Below are positions 55,348 through 64,000 of a stretch of 64,000 bases of DNA, piece after piece (position 1 is the stretch's first letter; every line of letters begins with the position of its first letter). A program made the position numbers and the translations under genes. Source of the stretch: JAJFUE01 sp041687335. GTDB taxonomy: Bacteria; Sumerlaeota; Sumerlaeia; MVZB01. The stretch covers positions 1 to 64,000 of the forward strand of contig JAWLCE010000017.1 in the NCBI GenBank assembly GCA_041687335.1. Direction: 5' to 3'. The notes under the pieces were generated by a model that saw only the letters and a list, made by a program, of their open reading frames with translations, did not search any database and had not been told where the DNA came from.

Positions 55348-56541
55348 TCACAGCTCGCGCAGCAGGGCGATCACGCCCTCTGTAAAATCAGCGCCCTCCT
55401 CCAACTCGAACGCGCAGCGCCGGGCTTCGAACTCCGGCCATGTTTCCTCGAGCTGCTCCAGCGCGGCCGGCAGCTCACGGCTCTTCTCCAGCACCGGCCA
55501 GCGCTGGGCACCCAGAAAATAGCTGGTCTTGAGCAGTGCGTTGGTCGTGCGCGAGGCCCCTCGCAGCAACAGCACCCGGCAGCGTGCGGCGAGCAGGGGC
55601 AGCAAGGATCCCACTCCATCGGCGATCACCGGCGCCCGCCCCTCCGCCGCCCATTCCAGCAGACCATGCCCGTCGATGAACTCCAGCAGCGGCGACGTGG
55701 TCCGCGGGTTGAGCGTCAACAGGAGCGGGTAGCGCGCGTGCAGCGGCGAGTCGGCCAGCATCGCCAGCAGCTCGCGCAGCACGATCGGCGAATCGATGTC
55801 GAACACCAGCGCGCCGGGCCGGCCGGCGGCGGCTGGACCGGGCGGTCCAAAGCGCCATCCCAGCGGCCGCACCCGCGCCGGCGAGTCCGCCGCGAAGAGC
55901 TTCGCATAGTCAAAATAACCGACCTGCCCATAATGAACGATGTCAATCCGCCCCTTGAGGTCGGGCATCCAGTCTTGCAGCTTGGCGTAGGCATCGAGCA
56001 CCTGGAGGTCGATCTCGCCCGCCAGCAGCGCCGGCGTCGAGAGCGCCAGCGGCGCGCGGTCCACCCCCAGCAGCTCGCGCAGCTCGAGGGTCAGCCGCCG
56101 CGGCCGCTCAAGGCTGCTCATCAGCTCGGGGGTGTAAAGCAATCCCGCCGGCTCGTGGAGTGCGAACTGGTTCTTGAGCTGCCCCAGCAGTAGCTGGGTC
56201 TGGTCGGTGGCCCGCAGCCCCGCCGGCGGCGCCACCAGCACCGCACCATGGCCCCCGGCCATCGCCAGCCGTGCGGTCCGTGGGTCTTCAGTGATGGCGA
56301 TGATGTCGGGCAGTGGCATGCCCGCCGCTCCGGCGGCCGCCAGCCAATCGCGGTCGGGTAGCCAGGCGGCCAGCGATTGGCCGGTGCGGCCAAACAAAAA
56401 ACAGTAAACGGCGCGCCGTCGCGCGCGCGCCGGAAGCCAGTAACCCCCCGCGGGCCGCTCCAGCCGCCGGCCGGCCCAGTCGGCAAAACTGCTGGCCAGC
56501 CGCCGGCCGATCGCACCCAGGCTCCGTTCGCGGGCGGTCAT
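55348..56541 (-). CDS. Hypothetical protein of the glycan cluster
   Basis: 397 aa, not recognised. Alternating alpha/beta appearance with segments such as GYWLPARARRR, YPLLLTLNPRTT and GRAPVIADGVGSLLPLLAARCRVLLLRGASR; the last resembles the nucleotide-sugar-binding part of GT-B glycosyltransferases. Its ATG overlaps the upstream glycosyltransferase stop (ATGA), and an ABC exporter gene lies further upstream, so a role in surface glycan assembly or sensing is likely but inferred. Confidence 0.55.
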   Translation of the reverse strand: MTARERSLGAIGRRLASSFADWAGRRLERPAGGYWLPARARRRAVYCFLFGRTGQSLAAWLPDRDWLAAAGAAGMPLPDIIAITEDPRTARLAMAGGHGAVLVAPPAGLRATDQTQLLLGQLKNQFALHEPAGLLYTPELMSSLERPRRLTLELRELLGVDRAPLALSTPALLAGEIDLQVLDAYAKLQDWMPDLKGRIDIVHYGQVGYFDYAKLFAADSPARVRPLGWRFGPPGPAAAGRPGALVFDIDSPIVLRELLAMLADSPLHARYPLLLTLNPRTTSPLLEFIDGHGLLEWAAEGRAPVIADGVGSLLPLLAARCRVLLLRGASRTTNALLKTSYFLGAQRWPVLEKSRELPAALEQLEETWPEFEARRCAFELEEGADFTEGVIALLREL

Positions 56542-57785
56542 GCTCGCTCCTCCACCACGCCGATGATGCGCTCGGCCCGCCGGCTGAAGGAAAACTGCTC
56601 GACCTGCCCGCGCGCCGCCGTGGCCAGCCGCTGGCGCAGCGGCGGGTCGGCCAGCAGACGGTCAATCGCGCGCCCCCAGTCCCGAGGATCATCGGGCGCG
56701 CAGAACTCCGCCGTCACCCCGGGCATCAGGATGTCGCGCAGCGAGGGCAGGTCGCTGACCAGCAGGGTCGTCCCGGCGGCCATCATTTCAAAAATCTTGA
56801 TCGGGCTGGTGTACCAGCGCGCGATCCGCTGATGGCGCGGCAGCGGCACCGCCCCGATCCGCGCGCGACGCTGAAACTCCGCCACCTGACGGTGGGGCAC
56901 CTGACCGATCCAGTCGATCCGCTCAGCGACCCCGAAATTGCGCGCTAGCGTCCGGGCGATGTGCAGCATCGCGGGATCATTGCCCCCGACCACCGTCAGC
57001 CGCACCCGCCCGTCGCAGTGGCGCAGCGCCTCGATGAGGGTCGGCAGCCCCTTCCAGTGGTAGAGCTGGCCAGTGTAGAGCAGGTCCAAGTCGCGCGCCT
57101 CATCCTGCGCCGGCGGCGGCTCCTCGGCGATCGTCGTCGCGCACGGCAACAGCGTCGTCGGCCGTCCCGGCTTGAGCCGCCCGACCCGCGCGGCAAGCGG
57201 CCCGCTGATGCAGAACAACCCATCGGCATGCCGCAGGCGCGCCCGCTCGGCCTCGCGCCGCTCGCGCACCAGCCCCTTGAGCACGTCCAGCCGCGGCTCG
57301 GCCCGCTTGGCCAGCGACTTCACCTCGGATGGATACTTCAACTGATGAAGCTCAAGGAAGATCGGCGTGGCGGCGGTGCGCAGCGGGTCGAAAAACGTCG
57401 CCAGCCGCTGGTTGCGCGTGTAGATGACGTGACCGCCCTGCGCCAGCCGCTGGCGCCACTCGGCCTCCCACAACCGGCGCCGACCCGCGGCCTCGGCCCC
57501 GCCGTCGCCCTCGAGCGCCTCGCGAATCTCACGCGTCCCGGCCGCCCCCTCCGCGCCAAACAGCCGACCCAGCCGCAGGTTCGCCGGCGGCTCCCCGCCC
57601 AGCGTCCGAAGCAGCGCCTCGGGCTCGCGGGCCAGCTCGGTAAAGCGCAGGTCGATCAGCCAGTCGGGCCGCAGTCGCGCCAGTTGTTCGCTGGTCTTGA
57701 GGATCATGATCAGGTTGGCGCGGTCGTCGCGGGCCTGCGCCCAGACGGCAAAATGAAACTGCAGCTTGTAACCTGGGTCCTCCAC
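56538..57785 (-). CDS. Glycosyltransferase, GT4-like
   Basis: 415 aa GT-B fold. The C-terminal half holds the nucleotide-sugar site: LLYTGQLYHWKGLPTLIEAL (about 210-229), LTVVGGNDP and the EX7E-like segment SPIKIFEMMAAGTTLLVSDLPSLRDIL. N-terminal acceptor domain at 1-200. Builds an oligosaccharide on a lipid or protein acceptor at the cytosolic face. The ATG at 57785 is the first in frame; an internal ATG 26 codons later is possible. Followed by the ATGA-coupled hypothetical gene. Confidence 0.8.
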   Translation of the reverse strand: MEDPGYKLQFHFAVWAQARDDRANLIMILKTSEQLARLRPDWLIDLRFTELAREPEALLRTLGGEPPANLRLGRLFGAEGAAGTREIREALEGDGGAEAAGRRRLWEAEWRQRLAQGGHVIYTRNQRLATFFDPLRTAATPIFLELHQLKYPSEVKSLAKRAEPRLDVLKGLVRERREAERARLRHADGLFCISGPLAARVGRLKPGRPTTLLPCATTIAEEPPPAQDEARDLDLLYTGQLYHWKGLPTLIEALRHCDGRVRLTVVGGNDPAMLHIARTLARNFGVAERIDWIGQVPHRQVAEFQRRARIGAVPLPRHQRIARWYTSPIKIFEMMAAGTTLLVSDLPSLRDILMPGVTAEFCAPDDPRDWGRAIDRLLADPPLRQRLATAARGQVEQFSFSRRAERIIGVVEERA

Positions 57786-57859
57786 CGGCGCCCGCCCCTG
57801 CCCAAAGGTGGGCTCATCCTAGTGGATTCGGCGGCGGCCTGCAAGCGGCTCACGGGCTG

Positions 57860-59674
57860 CTAGCCGGTCACCGGCTCGGTGCGGTATTGCATCTGGTAGA
57901 GCCGCCGGTAGAGCCCGTCGCGCCGCAGCAGCTCGCCGTGGGTGCCCTGCTCGGCAATCCGCCCGCGGTGCATGACGATGATGTTGTCGGCGCGCTGGAT
58001 CGTCGAGAGCCGGTGGGCGATCACCAGCGCCGTCCGCCCCGCCAGCAGTCGCGCCGTCGCCTGTTGGATCAGTTGTTCGGTCTGGGTGTCGATGTTGGCC
58101 GTGGCTTCGTCCAGAATCAGCACGCGCGGGTCGGCCGCCAGCGCGCGCGCCAGCGCCAGCAACTGCTTCTGCCCAGTCGAGAAGCTGCCGCCGCGCTCGC
58201 TGACCGCCGCCTGCAGCCCCCCCGGCAGCTCCCGCACGAAGCGCGCCGCCCCGACCTGGCTGAGGATGTCCCACATAGTCTCCTCGGCCAGCTCGGGCGC
58301 CGCCAGCCGCAGGTTGTCGGCCACCGTCCCCGAAAACAGAAACACGTCCTGTGGCACGACCGCATACAGCCGGCGCAGCCCCACCAGGTCCAGCTCGCGC
58401 AGGTCCACCCCGTCGATCGTGATCCGCCCCTGGTCCACGTCATAAAAGCGCGTCATCAGGTTGATCAGTGTCGACTTGCCGGCGCCGGTCGCGCCCACCA
58501 CCGCCACCGTGCGCCCGCTCGGGATCTCAAAGTCCAGCCCGCGCAGGATCGGCTGCCCGGCGATATAGCTGAAGTGCACGTCCTCGAAGCGGATGCCATC
58601 GGCCACCGGCGGCGCCGGCCGCGGCCGCTCCGGCTGCGCGATGCGCGGCTCGGTGTCGAGCAGGCTGAAAATCCGCTCGGAACTGGCCATCGCCGATTGC
58701 AGCAGGTTGTATTTCTCGCTCAGTTGCCGAATCGGCCCGAACAGCATCTGCACGAACAGGATGAACATGACCAGCGTGCCGAAGCTGATCGCCTCACCGC
58801 CCGTCTCGCGCGCCGCGATCAGCTCCTGCCCGCCCACCCAGATCACGCCGGCGACGACCAGCGCGAAGATCAGCCCCATCGCCGGGTAAAAGATCGCGTA
58901 GGCAAAGATGGTGTGGATCTGGGCGTCGCGATACTCCGCGTTGAGGCGGCGGAACTGCTCGCGGTTGCGCCGTTCGCGGCCGAACGACTGCACCGTCGCC
59001 ATGCCGGTGACGTTCTCCTGCAGGTAGGCGTTGGTGATCGCCAGGTGGCGGCGCGTCTCCAGGTACCAGCGCCGCGCGTGGTTGCGGAAGAACGCCACCA
59101 CCGCCAGCATCGGCGGCACCGAGGCCAGCACCACCAGCGCCAGCAACCAGTCCACCCACAGCAGCACGCCGATCACGCCGAAAATCACGGTGAACTCTGC
59201 CAGCACCGTCACCACGCCGGTGGCGAACAGGTCGTTGAGCGTGCCGATGTCCGAGGTCAGCCGCGTGATCAGCCGCCCAACCGGGTTGCGGTCGAAAAAT
59301 GCCGTGTCCAGCCGCAACAGCCGGCCGAAGAGCTGCTTGCGCAGGTCGTGCATCGCCCGCTGGCCGACTGTCTCGGTCAGGTAGCTGTAGGCCATCTCGA
59401 ATCCGGCAGTCGCCACGATCAGCAGCGCCAGCAGGCCCGACATCATCATCAGCCCGCGCACGTCCCCGGTGGCGATATCGACATCGATGATGCGCCGCGT
59501 CAGCGGCGGCTGGGCGATCCGCACCGCGCCGGCCGCCAGCGACAGCACCAGCGTCAGCACCACCGTCGGCCGATACCTGTCGATGTAGTGCCACAACCGG
59601 CGCATCAGGCCCAGGTCGGGGCGGCGGTGCTGGGGGGCGTCGTCGGGGGCGAGGGCCTGGGTGACTCGGGACAT
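57860..59674 (-). CDS. ABC transporter, MsbA/MdlB-like (fused TMD-NBD)
   Basis: 604 aa. Six-helix membrane domain at about 25-330 (DLRKQLFGRLLRLDTAFFDRNPVGRLITRL is the classic coupling region; only parts are cited here). ATPase at about 360-600: Walker A GATGAGKST, signature FSTGQKQ, Walker B VLILDEATANID and H-loop IAHR. Exporter of lipid, peptide or drug. ATG at 59674; a TTG 27 bp upstream reads through the AGGAGG site. 74 bp upstream of the GT4-like gene on the same strand. Confidence 0.9.
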   Translation of the reverse strand: MSRVTQALAPDDAPQHRRPDLGLMRRLWHYIDRYRPTVVLTLVLSLAAGAVRIAQPPLTRRIIDVDIATGDVRGLMMMSGLLALLIVATAGFEMAYSYLTETVGQRAMHDLRKQLFGRLLRLDTAFFDRNPVGRLITRLTSDIGTLNDLFATGVVTVLAEFTVIFGVIGVLLWVDWLLALVVLASVPPMLAVVAFFRNHARRWYLETRRHLAITNAYLQENVTGMATVQSFGRERRNREQFRRLNAEYRDAQIHTIFAYAIFYPAMGLIFALVVAGVIWVGGQELIAARETGGEAISFGTLVMFILFVQMLFGPIRQLSEKYNLLQSAMASSERIFSLLDTEPRIAQPERPRPAPPVADGIRFEDVHFSYIAGQPILRGLDFEIPSGRTVAVVGATGAGKSTLINLMTRFYDVDQGRITIDGVDLRELDLVGLRRLYAVVPQDVFLFSGTVADNLRLAAPELAEETMWDILSQVGAARFVRELPGGLQAAVSERGGSFSTGQKQLLALARALAADPRVLILDEATANIDTQTEQLIQQATARLLAGRTALVIAHRLSTIQRADNIIVMHRGRIAEQGTHGELLRRDGLYRRLYQMQYRTEPVTG

Positions 59675-59765
59675 GCGCGCCGGGTGGCTCCTCCTGCTCA
59701 ATCAGGCCATTGTACCGCAGCCCGCGCGGCGAAACAATGAACCAGAAAGACAGGCACAACCGCTT

Positions 59766-62402
59766 TCACGCAGCCGCGGGGGCAGGCAGGCGCTTGCTGA
59801 AGCCCAGCCGATCCACGCGCACGTCATGGCCCAGGGTCAGCTTTCGGCCGAGCATCGCACCCAGCGCCTCGTGCGGCTTGACGAACGCCCCCTGGTCCAG
59901 CGCGATCGAAAGCTCGAAGATGAGATGATCGGCCCCGGCCTGCCCCGGCTCGCTCACCAGCTCGGCGCGCGCCAGCGACTGGCGCAGGTCGAGCGTGCGG
60001 GTGCCCTTCTTGCGCTCGATCTCGATTGGGAAACTCTCGGCAGCCAGAAAACGCCCAAGCGCGGCCTCGGCATCGTCCGTCCCGGCATCGTCCGCCCCCG
60101 GCCGCAGGAACAACCGATAGTCGGCGTGGCTGAGGCTGGCCTCCAGCCCCGGCGCGCGCAGCTCGACCTCTTCGCAGGCTATGAATTGCAGCCCCGGCAG
60201 CCCCACGCCATTGAGCCGCTTCAAAGCCGCCATCGGCGTCAGCGGGCGCACCAGCATGATGTCGAGCAGCTCCGCCGCCCCGCCCATGCCCAGCGACAGC
60301 GGCGGCGCGAACTGCACCTTGGGCTGGGGGTTGAAACCCTGGCTCCAGGCCAGCGGCAGCCGCGCCCGGCGCAGCACCACGCCCAGCACCTTGATGAAGT
60401 CCAGGTGCGAGAGGTAGCGCAGCGACTCCTGGCGCGAGTAGTCCAGCCGCAGCCGCTGGACCGGTGCCAGTTCACCATCATTGTCGCCCGCCACCGCCCC
60501 CTCGAGCTTCGGCGGCTCGATCGCTTCCGTCGGCATCTCGGTCATGTCGCTCGCCAGCGTGTGCACGATCTGGTCATCGTCGCAGGCGTCGCAACCGGCG
60601 CAGGCCCCGGTGTCGCACTTCTCCACGTGCCGCTCGGCCAGCGCCAGCAGGCGGTCGGCCCAGAGGAAGCGCCGCCCCGGCCCGGCCTCGATATGTTCAT
60701 GCGGCAGCACCTCGTGCTCGCCGCGCTCGCGGTTGGCATAGAAGGCCGGGTCGAGCCCGACGGCGGCAAAGGCCGCCAGCCAGCGCTCCAGGCTGAAGTG
60801 CTCGTGCCAGCCGTCAAAGCGCGCACCCAGCTCCCACGCCCGCCGCAGCGCCGTCGCCATGCGCCGGTCCCCGCGCGCCAGCACCGCCTCGATGAACAAC
60901 TGGCCCAGATCGCTGGTTTTGACGTCCACCGCCCCGCCGCAGCGCCGCCGCACCCGCTCGCGCACGAACTCAAAGCGCCGCCGCAGCTCCTCGCGCGGCG
61001 GCTGCGCCTCCCATTGGAACGGCGTGTTGCTCTTGGGCACGAACGGCGAAAGCGTGACGTTGATGCGCGCCTGGCGGCCGTGGTGGCGCCGGCCGATCCG
61101 CCCCGTCTGCTCGCACAACTCGACGATCCCCTCCAGGTCCTCGTCGGTCTCGGTGGGCAGGCCGATCATGAAGTAGAGTTTGACGGTGCGCCAGCCGCGC
61201 CTGAAGACATCGTCGATCGTCTGGAGGAAATACTCCTGGTCCACCGGCTTGTTGATCACCTTGCGCAGGCGCTCGCTGCCGGCCTCGGGGGCAAAGGTGA
61301 TCCCGCCCTTGCGCACGCTGGCCAACTCATCGACCAGTTCCACATCGAAGCCGTTGATGCGCAGCGAGGGCAACGAGATCGACACCCCGCGCGGCCCGAA
61401 GCGCTCCGTCAACGCCCGCGCCAGCGGCCTCACGCAGCTATGGTCGGCCGAGCTGAGCGAAAGCAGCGAGATTTCATCATAGCCGCTGGCCTCAAGCCCG
61501 CGCCGGGCGATCTCGACGATCTGCCCCGGCGGGCGCTCGTTGACCGGCCGCGTGATCATCCCCGCCTGGCAGAAGCGGCAGCCGTTGACGCAGCCGCGCC
61601 GAATCTCGATCGCCAGCCGGTCATGCACCGTCCGCAGCAGCGGCACCACCGGCGCCACCGACCCCAGGTCCTGCGCGAGGTTATAGTGGCGCTTATAAAC
61701 CCGTTCGGGCGCGTGGCCGCGCGCCTCCGCGCGCAGCTCGACCGCCGCGACCGTGCCATCCTCGTGATAACGCGGCTCATAGAACGCCGGCACATAGAAG
61801 CCCGGCCGGCCGGCCAGCGCCAGCAGCAGCCGCGCGCGGTCCCAGCCCTCGGCGCGAGCGCGCTCGCAATGCTCCATCAGCTCAATGACCGCCTCCTCAC
61901 CATCGCCGACCACAAAGACGTCAATGAAGGGGGCCAGCGGCTCGGGAGAAAACGCCCCCTCGCCGCCGCCGACCACCAGCGGAAAGACGGCCGTGCGCTC
62001 GCGCGACTCCAGCGGCAGCCCAGCCAGGTCGATCAGCGTCAGGATATTGGTGTAGTTGACCTCGTGCTGGAGCGTCAGGCCGATCCAGTCGAACTCGGCC
62101 AGCGGCCGGCGCGTCTCGAGCGACCACAGCGGCAACCCCGCCGCCCGCATCGCCTTTTCCATGTCGGGCCAGGGCGTGAATGCCCGCTCGGCGGCCCAGC
62201 CCTCGACGGCGTTGATCCGCTCATAGAGCAGCCGGTAGCCATGGTAGCTCATGCCAAGCTCATAGAGGTCGGGGAAGGCGAGGCAGGCGCGCACGCGCGC
62301 GTCGGGCCGGACCACCTGGTTGAACTCGCCGCCGACGTAACGCGCCGGTTTCTCCACCTGCATCAGCAGCGGCTCGATCCGCGCCCAATCCACCTGCGTC
62401 AT
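59766..62402 (-). CDS. Fused TIGR03960-type radical SAM protein and TIGR03936-type domain
   Basis: 878 aa. N-terminal B12-binding-like region (about 1-200) with FPDLYELGMSYHG, then a radical-SAM domain with RRGCVNGCRFCQAG near 269-282 (C-x3-C-x2-C). A second cysteine cluster CDTGACAGCDAC follows at about 601-612. Residues about 645-870 are a separate TIGR03936 domain (LDYSRQESLRYLSHLD, SQGFNPQPKVQFAPPL). In many Firmicutes these are two adjacent genes. The function is unknown; RNA modification has been suggested for the family. ATG at 62402, GGGAG upstream. Confidence 0.85.
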   Translation of the reverse strand: MTQVDWARIEPLLMQVEKPARYVGGEFNQVVRPDARVRACLAFPDLYELGMSYHGYRLLYERINAVEGWAAERAFTPWPDMEKAMRAAGLPLWSLETRRPLAEFDWIGLTLQHEVNYTNILTLIDLAGLPLESRERTAVFPLVVGGGEGAFSPEPLAPFIDVFVVGDGEEAVIELMEHCERARAEGWDRARLLLALAGRPGFYVPAFYEPRYHEDGTVAAVELRAEARGHAPERVYKRHYNLAQDLGSVAPVVPLLRTVHDRLAIEIRRGCVNGCRFCQAGMITRPVNERPPGQIVEIARRGLEASGYDEISLLSLSSADHSCVRPLARALTERFGPRGVSISLPSLRINGFDVELVDELASVRKGGITFAPEAGSERLRKVINKPVDQEYFLQTIDDVFRRGWRTVKLYFMIGLPTETDEDLEGIVELCEQTGRIGRRHHGRQARINVTLSPFVPKSNTPFQWEAQPPREELRRRFEFVRERVRRRCGGAVDVKTSDLGQLFIEAVLARGDRRMATALRRAWELGARFDGWHEHFSLERWLAAFAAVGLDPAFYANRERGEHEVLPHEHIEAGPGRRFLWADRLLALAERHVEKCDTGACAGCDACDDDQIVHTLASDMTEMPTEAIEPPKLEGAVAGDNDGELAPVQRLRLDYSRQESLRYLSHLDFIKVLGVVLRRARLPLAWSQGFNPQPKVQFAPPLSLGMGGAAELLDIMLVRPLTPMAALKRLNGVGLPGLQFIACEEVELRAPGLEASLSHADYRLFLRPGADDAGTDDAEAALGRFLAAESFPIEIERKKGTRTLDLRQSLARAELVSEPGQAGADHLIFELSIALDQGAFVKPHEALGAMLGRKLTLGHDVRVDRLGFSKRLPAPAAA

Positions 62403-62511
62403 GCCTTGCTCCCCATCCCGATCATCGCGCGCGCCGCCATCGGTCCCCGCCCGTGGGGTCCATTCTAGCCGCGCCCGCCAAAGGGAGCAAGCACCCCCGT
62501 CCAACCCGTCG

Positions 62512-63015
62512 CTACGGCCGCCGCCCCAGCTGGTCGGCCGCCGGGCCCAGTTCCTCGCGCCGCCGCAACGAGCCGCCGACGGCCATCGATCCGAACAGGA
62601 TCAAGAGGTTCTTGATGATGTATTGCCCCTCGGTGGTCGGGGCATAGGGGATGTGGCCCGATTGGAAGGTCATTGCCGGCACCAGCACCAGCGGTGCCGT
62701 CGTGCCGATGAAGTGAAAGAAGACCAGCACCACCGCCAGCCGCACCGTGTGCCGCGAGAGAAACAGCACCCCGATCAGCATCTCGAAGCAGCCGATCAGG
62801 GTGATCCAGGTCTCCGGCTGGAACAGCGGGATGCGACCCACCGTCGCCACCAGCAGCGGGTCGGCCGGCGACAGCGCCAGCGGCTTCAGGATGCCGAACC
62901 AGAAGAAGATCAGCGCCAGCGAATAACGCAGCAGCGTCACCCCCCAGCGGCGCATCAGGTTCACCAAAGCGCGGTCGAGGGCGTCCAGACGCCGCCAGGG
63001 CGAGCTATGTTCCAT
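62512..63015 (-). CDS. DoxX-like/DUF417-type membrane protein
   Basis: 167 aa with four predicted membrane helices (about 26-50, 70-92, 93-112 and 129-146). SLALIFFWFGILKPLALSPADP and TLIGCFEMLIGVLFL are typical of DoxX/YphA-like and DUF417 four-helix proteins, which are linked to redox or membrane stress. AAAGGAG lies 9 nt before the ATG at 63015. No functional partner nearby. Confidence 0.75.
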   Translation of the reverse strand: MEHSSPWRRLDALDRALVNLMRRWGVTLLRYSLALIFFWFGILKPLALSPADPLLVATVGRIPLFQPETWITLIGCFEMLIGVLFLSRHTVRLAVVLVFFHFIGTTAPLVLVPAMTFQSGHIPYAPTTEGQYIIKNLLILFGSMAVGGSLRRREELGPAADQLGRRP

Positions 63016-63337
63016 GGCTGGGGTCTCCTTTATCTTCAGCATACCCCACGGACCCGAAAAACCAGAAAACCGGCCGCAACCAAAATACAATCACGAATAA
63101 ACACCCATTTTCACGAATGGGTGCCAGGTTCACGCAAAACTCGCCCTTTCAGGCATCCTGTGCCATGACCTTCCCAGCTCATTTCCGCTAAAACCCAGGC
63201 GCCGAAGGAGCGGCAGCGCCGGTGAACTTTGCGTTCCTCTGCGTCCTTTGCATCTTTGCGGTTCAATTTGATTTCGTTGCGTAAGCGCTCGCGGATGTTT
63301 GAAAATCATCAGGCCCCCAAGGAGGCGGCCCGCAACC
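63016..63337. other. Intergenic region with repeat debris before hemB
   Basis: About 320 bp. It holds pieces of dispersed repeats: AATAAACACCCATTTTCACG (63098-63117), a degenerate ACCCAGGCGCCGAAGGAGCG (63194-63213) resembling repeat B, and TTTGCGTTCCTCTGCGTCC (63229-63247), the inverse of the GACGCAGAGGAAGCGCAAAG end of repeat B. No gene seen. Confidence 0.5.
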
Positions 63338-64000
63338 ATGAACAGCCAGTTTCCCGAGCGTCGCATGCGCCGGTTGCGGATGACCCCGCGCCTGCGCGAC
63401 CTGGTGCGCGAGACCCGCCTCGCGCTCGACGACCTGATCTGCCCGCTGTTCGTCTGCCCCGGCCAGGGCGTGCGCCGCGAGATCGCCAGCATGCCGGGAG
63501 TCTTCAACTTTTCGGTCGATCAGGCGGTCGAGGAATGTCGCGCGCTGGCCGACCTCGGCATCCCGGCGGTGATCCTGTTCGGCATCCCCGAGGCCAAGGA
63601 CGAGCAGGGCAGCGGGGCCTGGGCCGGCGAGGGCATTGTCCAACGCGCGCTACGCGCCATCCGCGAGGCGCTCGGCGAGCGGCTCGTCCTCATCGCCGAC
63701 ACCTGCCTCTGTGAATACACCAGCCACGGCCATTGCGGGCTGATCGACCACGCCGGCGCCGGCGCACCCCAGATCCTCAATGACCCCACACTCGAACTGC
63801 TGGCCCGCACCGCGGTCAGCCAGGCCCGCGCCGGCGCCGACATCATCGCCCCCTCCGACATGTTCGACGGCCGCGTCGGCGCGATCCGCCGCGCCCTCGA
63901 CGCCGACGGCTTCCACCACACCCCGATCATGTCCTATGCCGTCAAGTATGCCAGCGTCTTCTATGGCCCCTTCCGCGACGCCGCCGACAGCCCGCCCGCC
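63338..64000 (+). CDS. hemB: Delta-aminolevulinic acid dehydratase (porphobilinogen synthase), 5' part
   Basis: First 221 codons; the gene runs past the window. Joins two 5-aminolevulinate molecules to porphobilinogen in tetrapyrrole synthesis. Opening RRMRRLRMTPRLRDLVRET and PLFVCPGQG are family hallmarks. DTCLCEYTSHGHCG (about 120-133) gives the cysteine zinc site of the Zn-dependent type. APSDMFDGRV and SYAVKYAS contain the first active-site lysine. AAGGAGG lies about 12 nt before the ATG at 63338. Confidence 0.96.
   Translation, partial: MNSQFPERRMRRLRMTPRLRDLVRETRLALDDLICPLFVCPGQGVRREIASMPGVFNFSVDQAVEECRALADLGIPAVILFGIPEAKDEQGSGAWAGEGIVQRALRAIREALGERLVLIADTCLCEYTSHGHCGLIDHAGAGAPQILNDPTLELLARTAVSQARAGADIIAPSDMFDGRVGAIRRALDADGFHHTPIMSYAVKYASVFYGPFRDAADSPPA

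Noticed and set aside
59661..62468. A 935-codon plus-strand frame antisense to the radical-SAM gene
   Set aside because: Arginine, glutamine, proline and alanine-rich with no motifs. It is the GC-bias shadow of the real gene, as are similar frames at 57887-59740, 42074-43792, 36384-38108 and 32846-34234.

Overview
The window joins two kinds of DNA. Positions 1 to about 23,600 are mobile. The rest, to 64,000, is a compact, very GC-rich chromosome of a Gram-negative-type bacterium: it encodes lipoproteins, two lipid-A/oligosaccharide-type ABC exporters and a dense set of housekeeping genes. The tRNA gene encodes its own CCA. Several features are common in environmental candidate phyla: an aroK-aroB fusion, a double radical-SAM fusion, palindromic intergenic repeats and secreted polysaccharide-acting enzymes. 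I cannot assign a phylum from sequence alone; a Sumerlaeota-, Hydrogenedentota- or PVC-like lineage is only a guess.

Mobile region. (i) 1-5214 is the right end of a phage-satellite-like island: AlpA-type regulator, PriCT/toprim/ATPase replication protein, two accessory genes and a small terminase subunit with no other packaging gene visible. It ends beside an intact tRNA-Gly(CCC) gene (5215-5290, minus strand). (ii) 5252-23589 is a second integrated element, bounded by a perfect 68-bp direct repeat made of the tRNA anticodon loop, the tRNA 5' half and its promoter. It carries 11-bp-spaced GGTCCCG iterons near both ends and a complete tyrosine integrase at its right end. Its cargo is a SpoVG-like protein coupled to a lone, degenerate integrase catalytic domain; a divergent pair of an SF2 helicase and an archaeo-eukaryotic-primase-like protein; a type I restriction-modification operon hsdM-hsdS-PIN nuclease-hsdR; and a GHKL ATPase fused to a probable PD-(D/E)XK nuclease. 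It reads as a defence island.

Chromosomal region. 23.7-30.7 kb: DUF151 nuclease, a membrane hydrolase and retropepsin-like lipoprotein pair, assimilatory sulfate reduction (ATP sulfurylase-APS kinase fusion, Fe-S APS reductase) and a membrane acyltransferase-like protein. 31.2-36.3 kb: ScpA, a GerMN protein, an archaeal/CDKAL1-type methylthiotransferase, and a nucleotidyltransferase/sugar-kinase pair. 36.4-48.9 kb: a TPR-like secreted protein, TrpS, a beta-propeller lipoprotein, a phosphoesterase, GlmS, Ppx/GppA, a BNR_4 protein, AroK-AroB and a DUF3332 lipoprotein. 48.9-59.7 kb: a surface-glycan cluster (glycosyltransferases, two MsbA-type exporters, a methyltransferase) with a secreted clan-A glycoside hydrolase. 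59.8-64 kb: a radical-SAM fusion protein, a DoxX-like membrane protein and the 5' part of hemB.

Two families of palindromic intergenic repeats are scattered through the chromosomal part and are not seen in the mobile part. Most of the very long overlapping antisense reading frames in the GC-rich half are codon-bias artefacts and are not listed.
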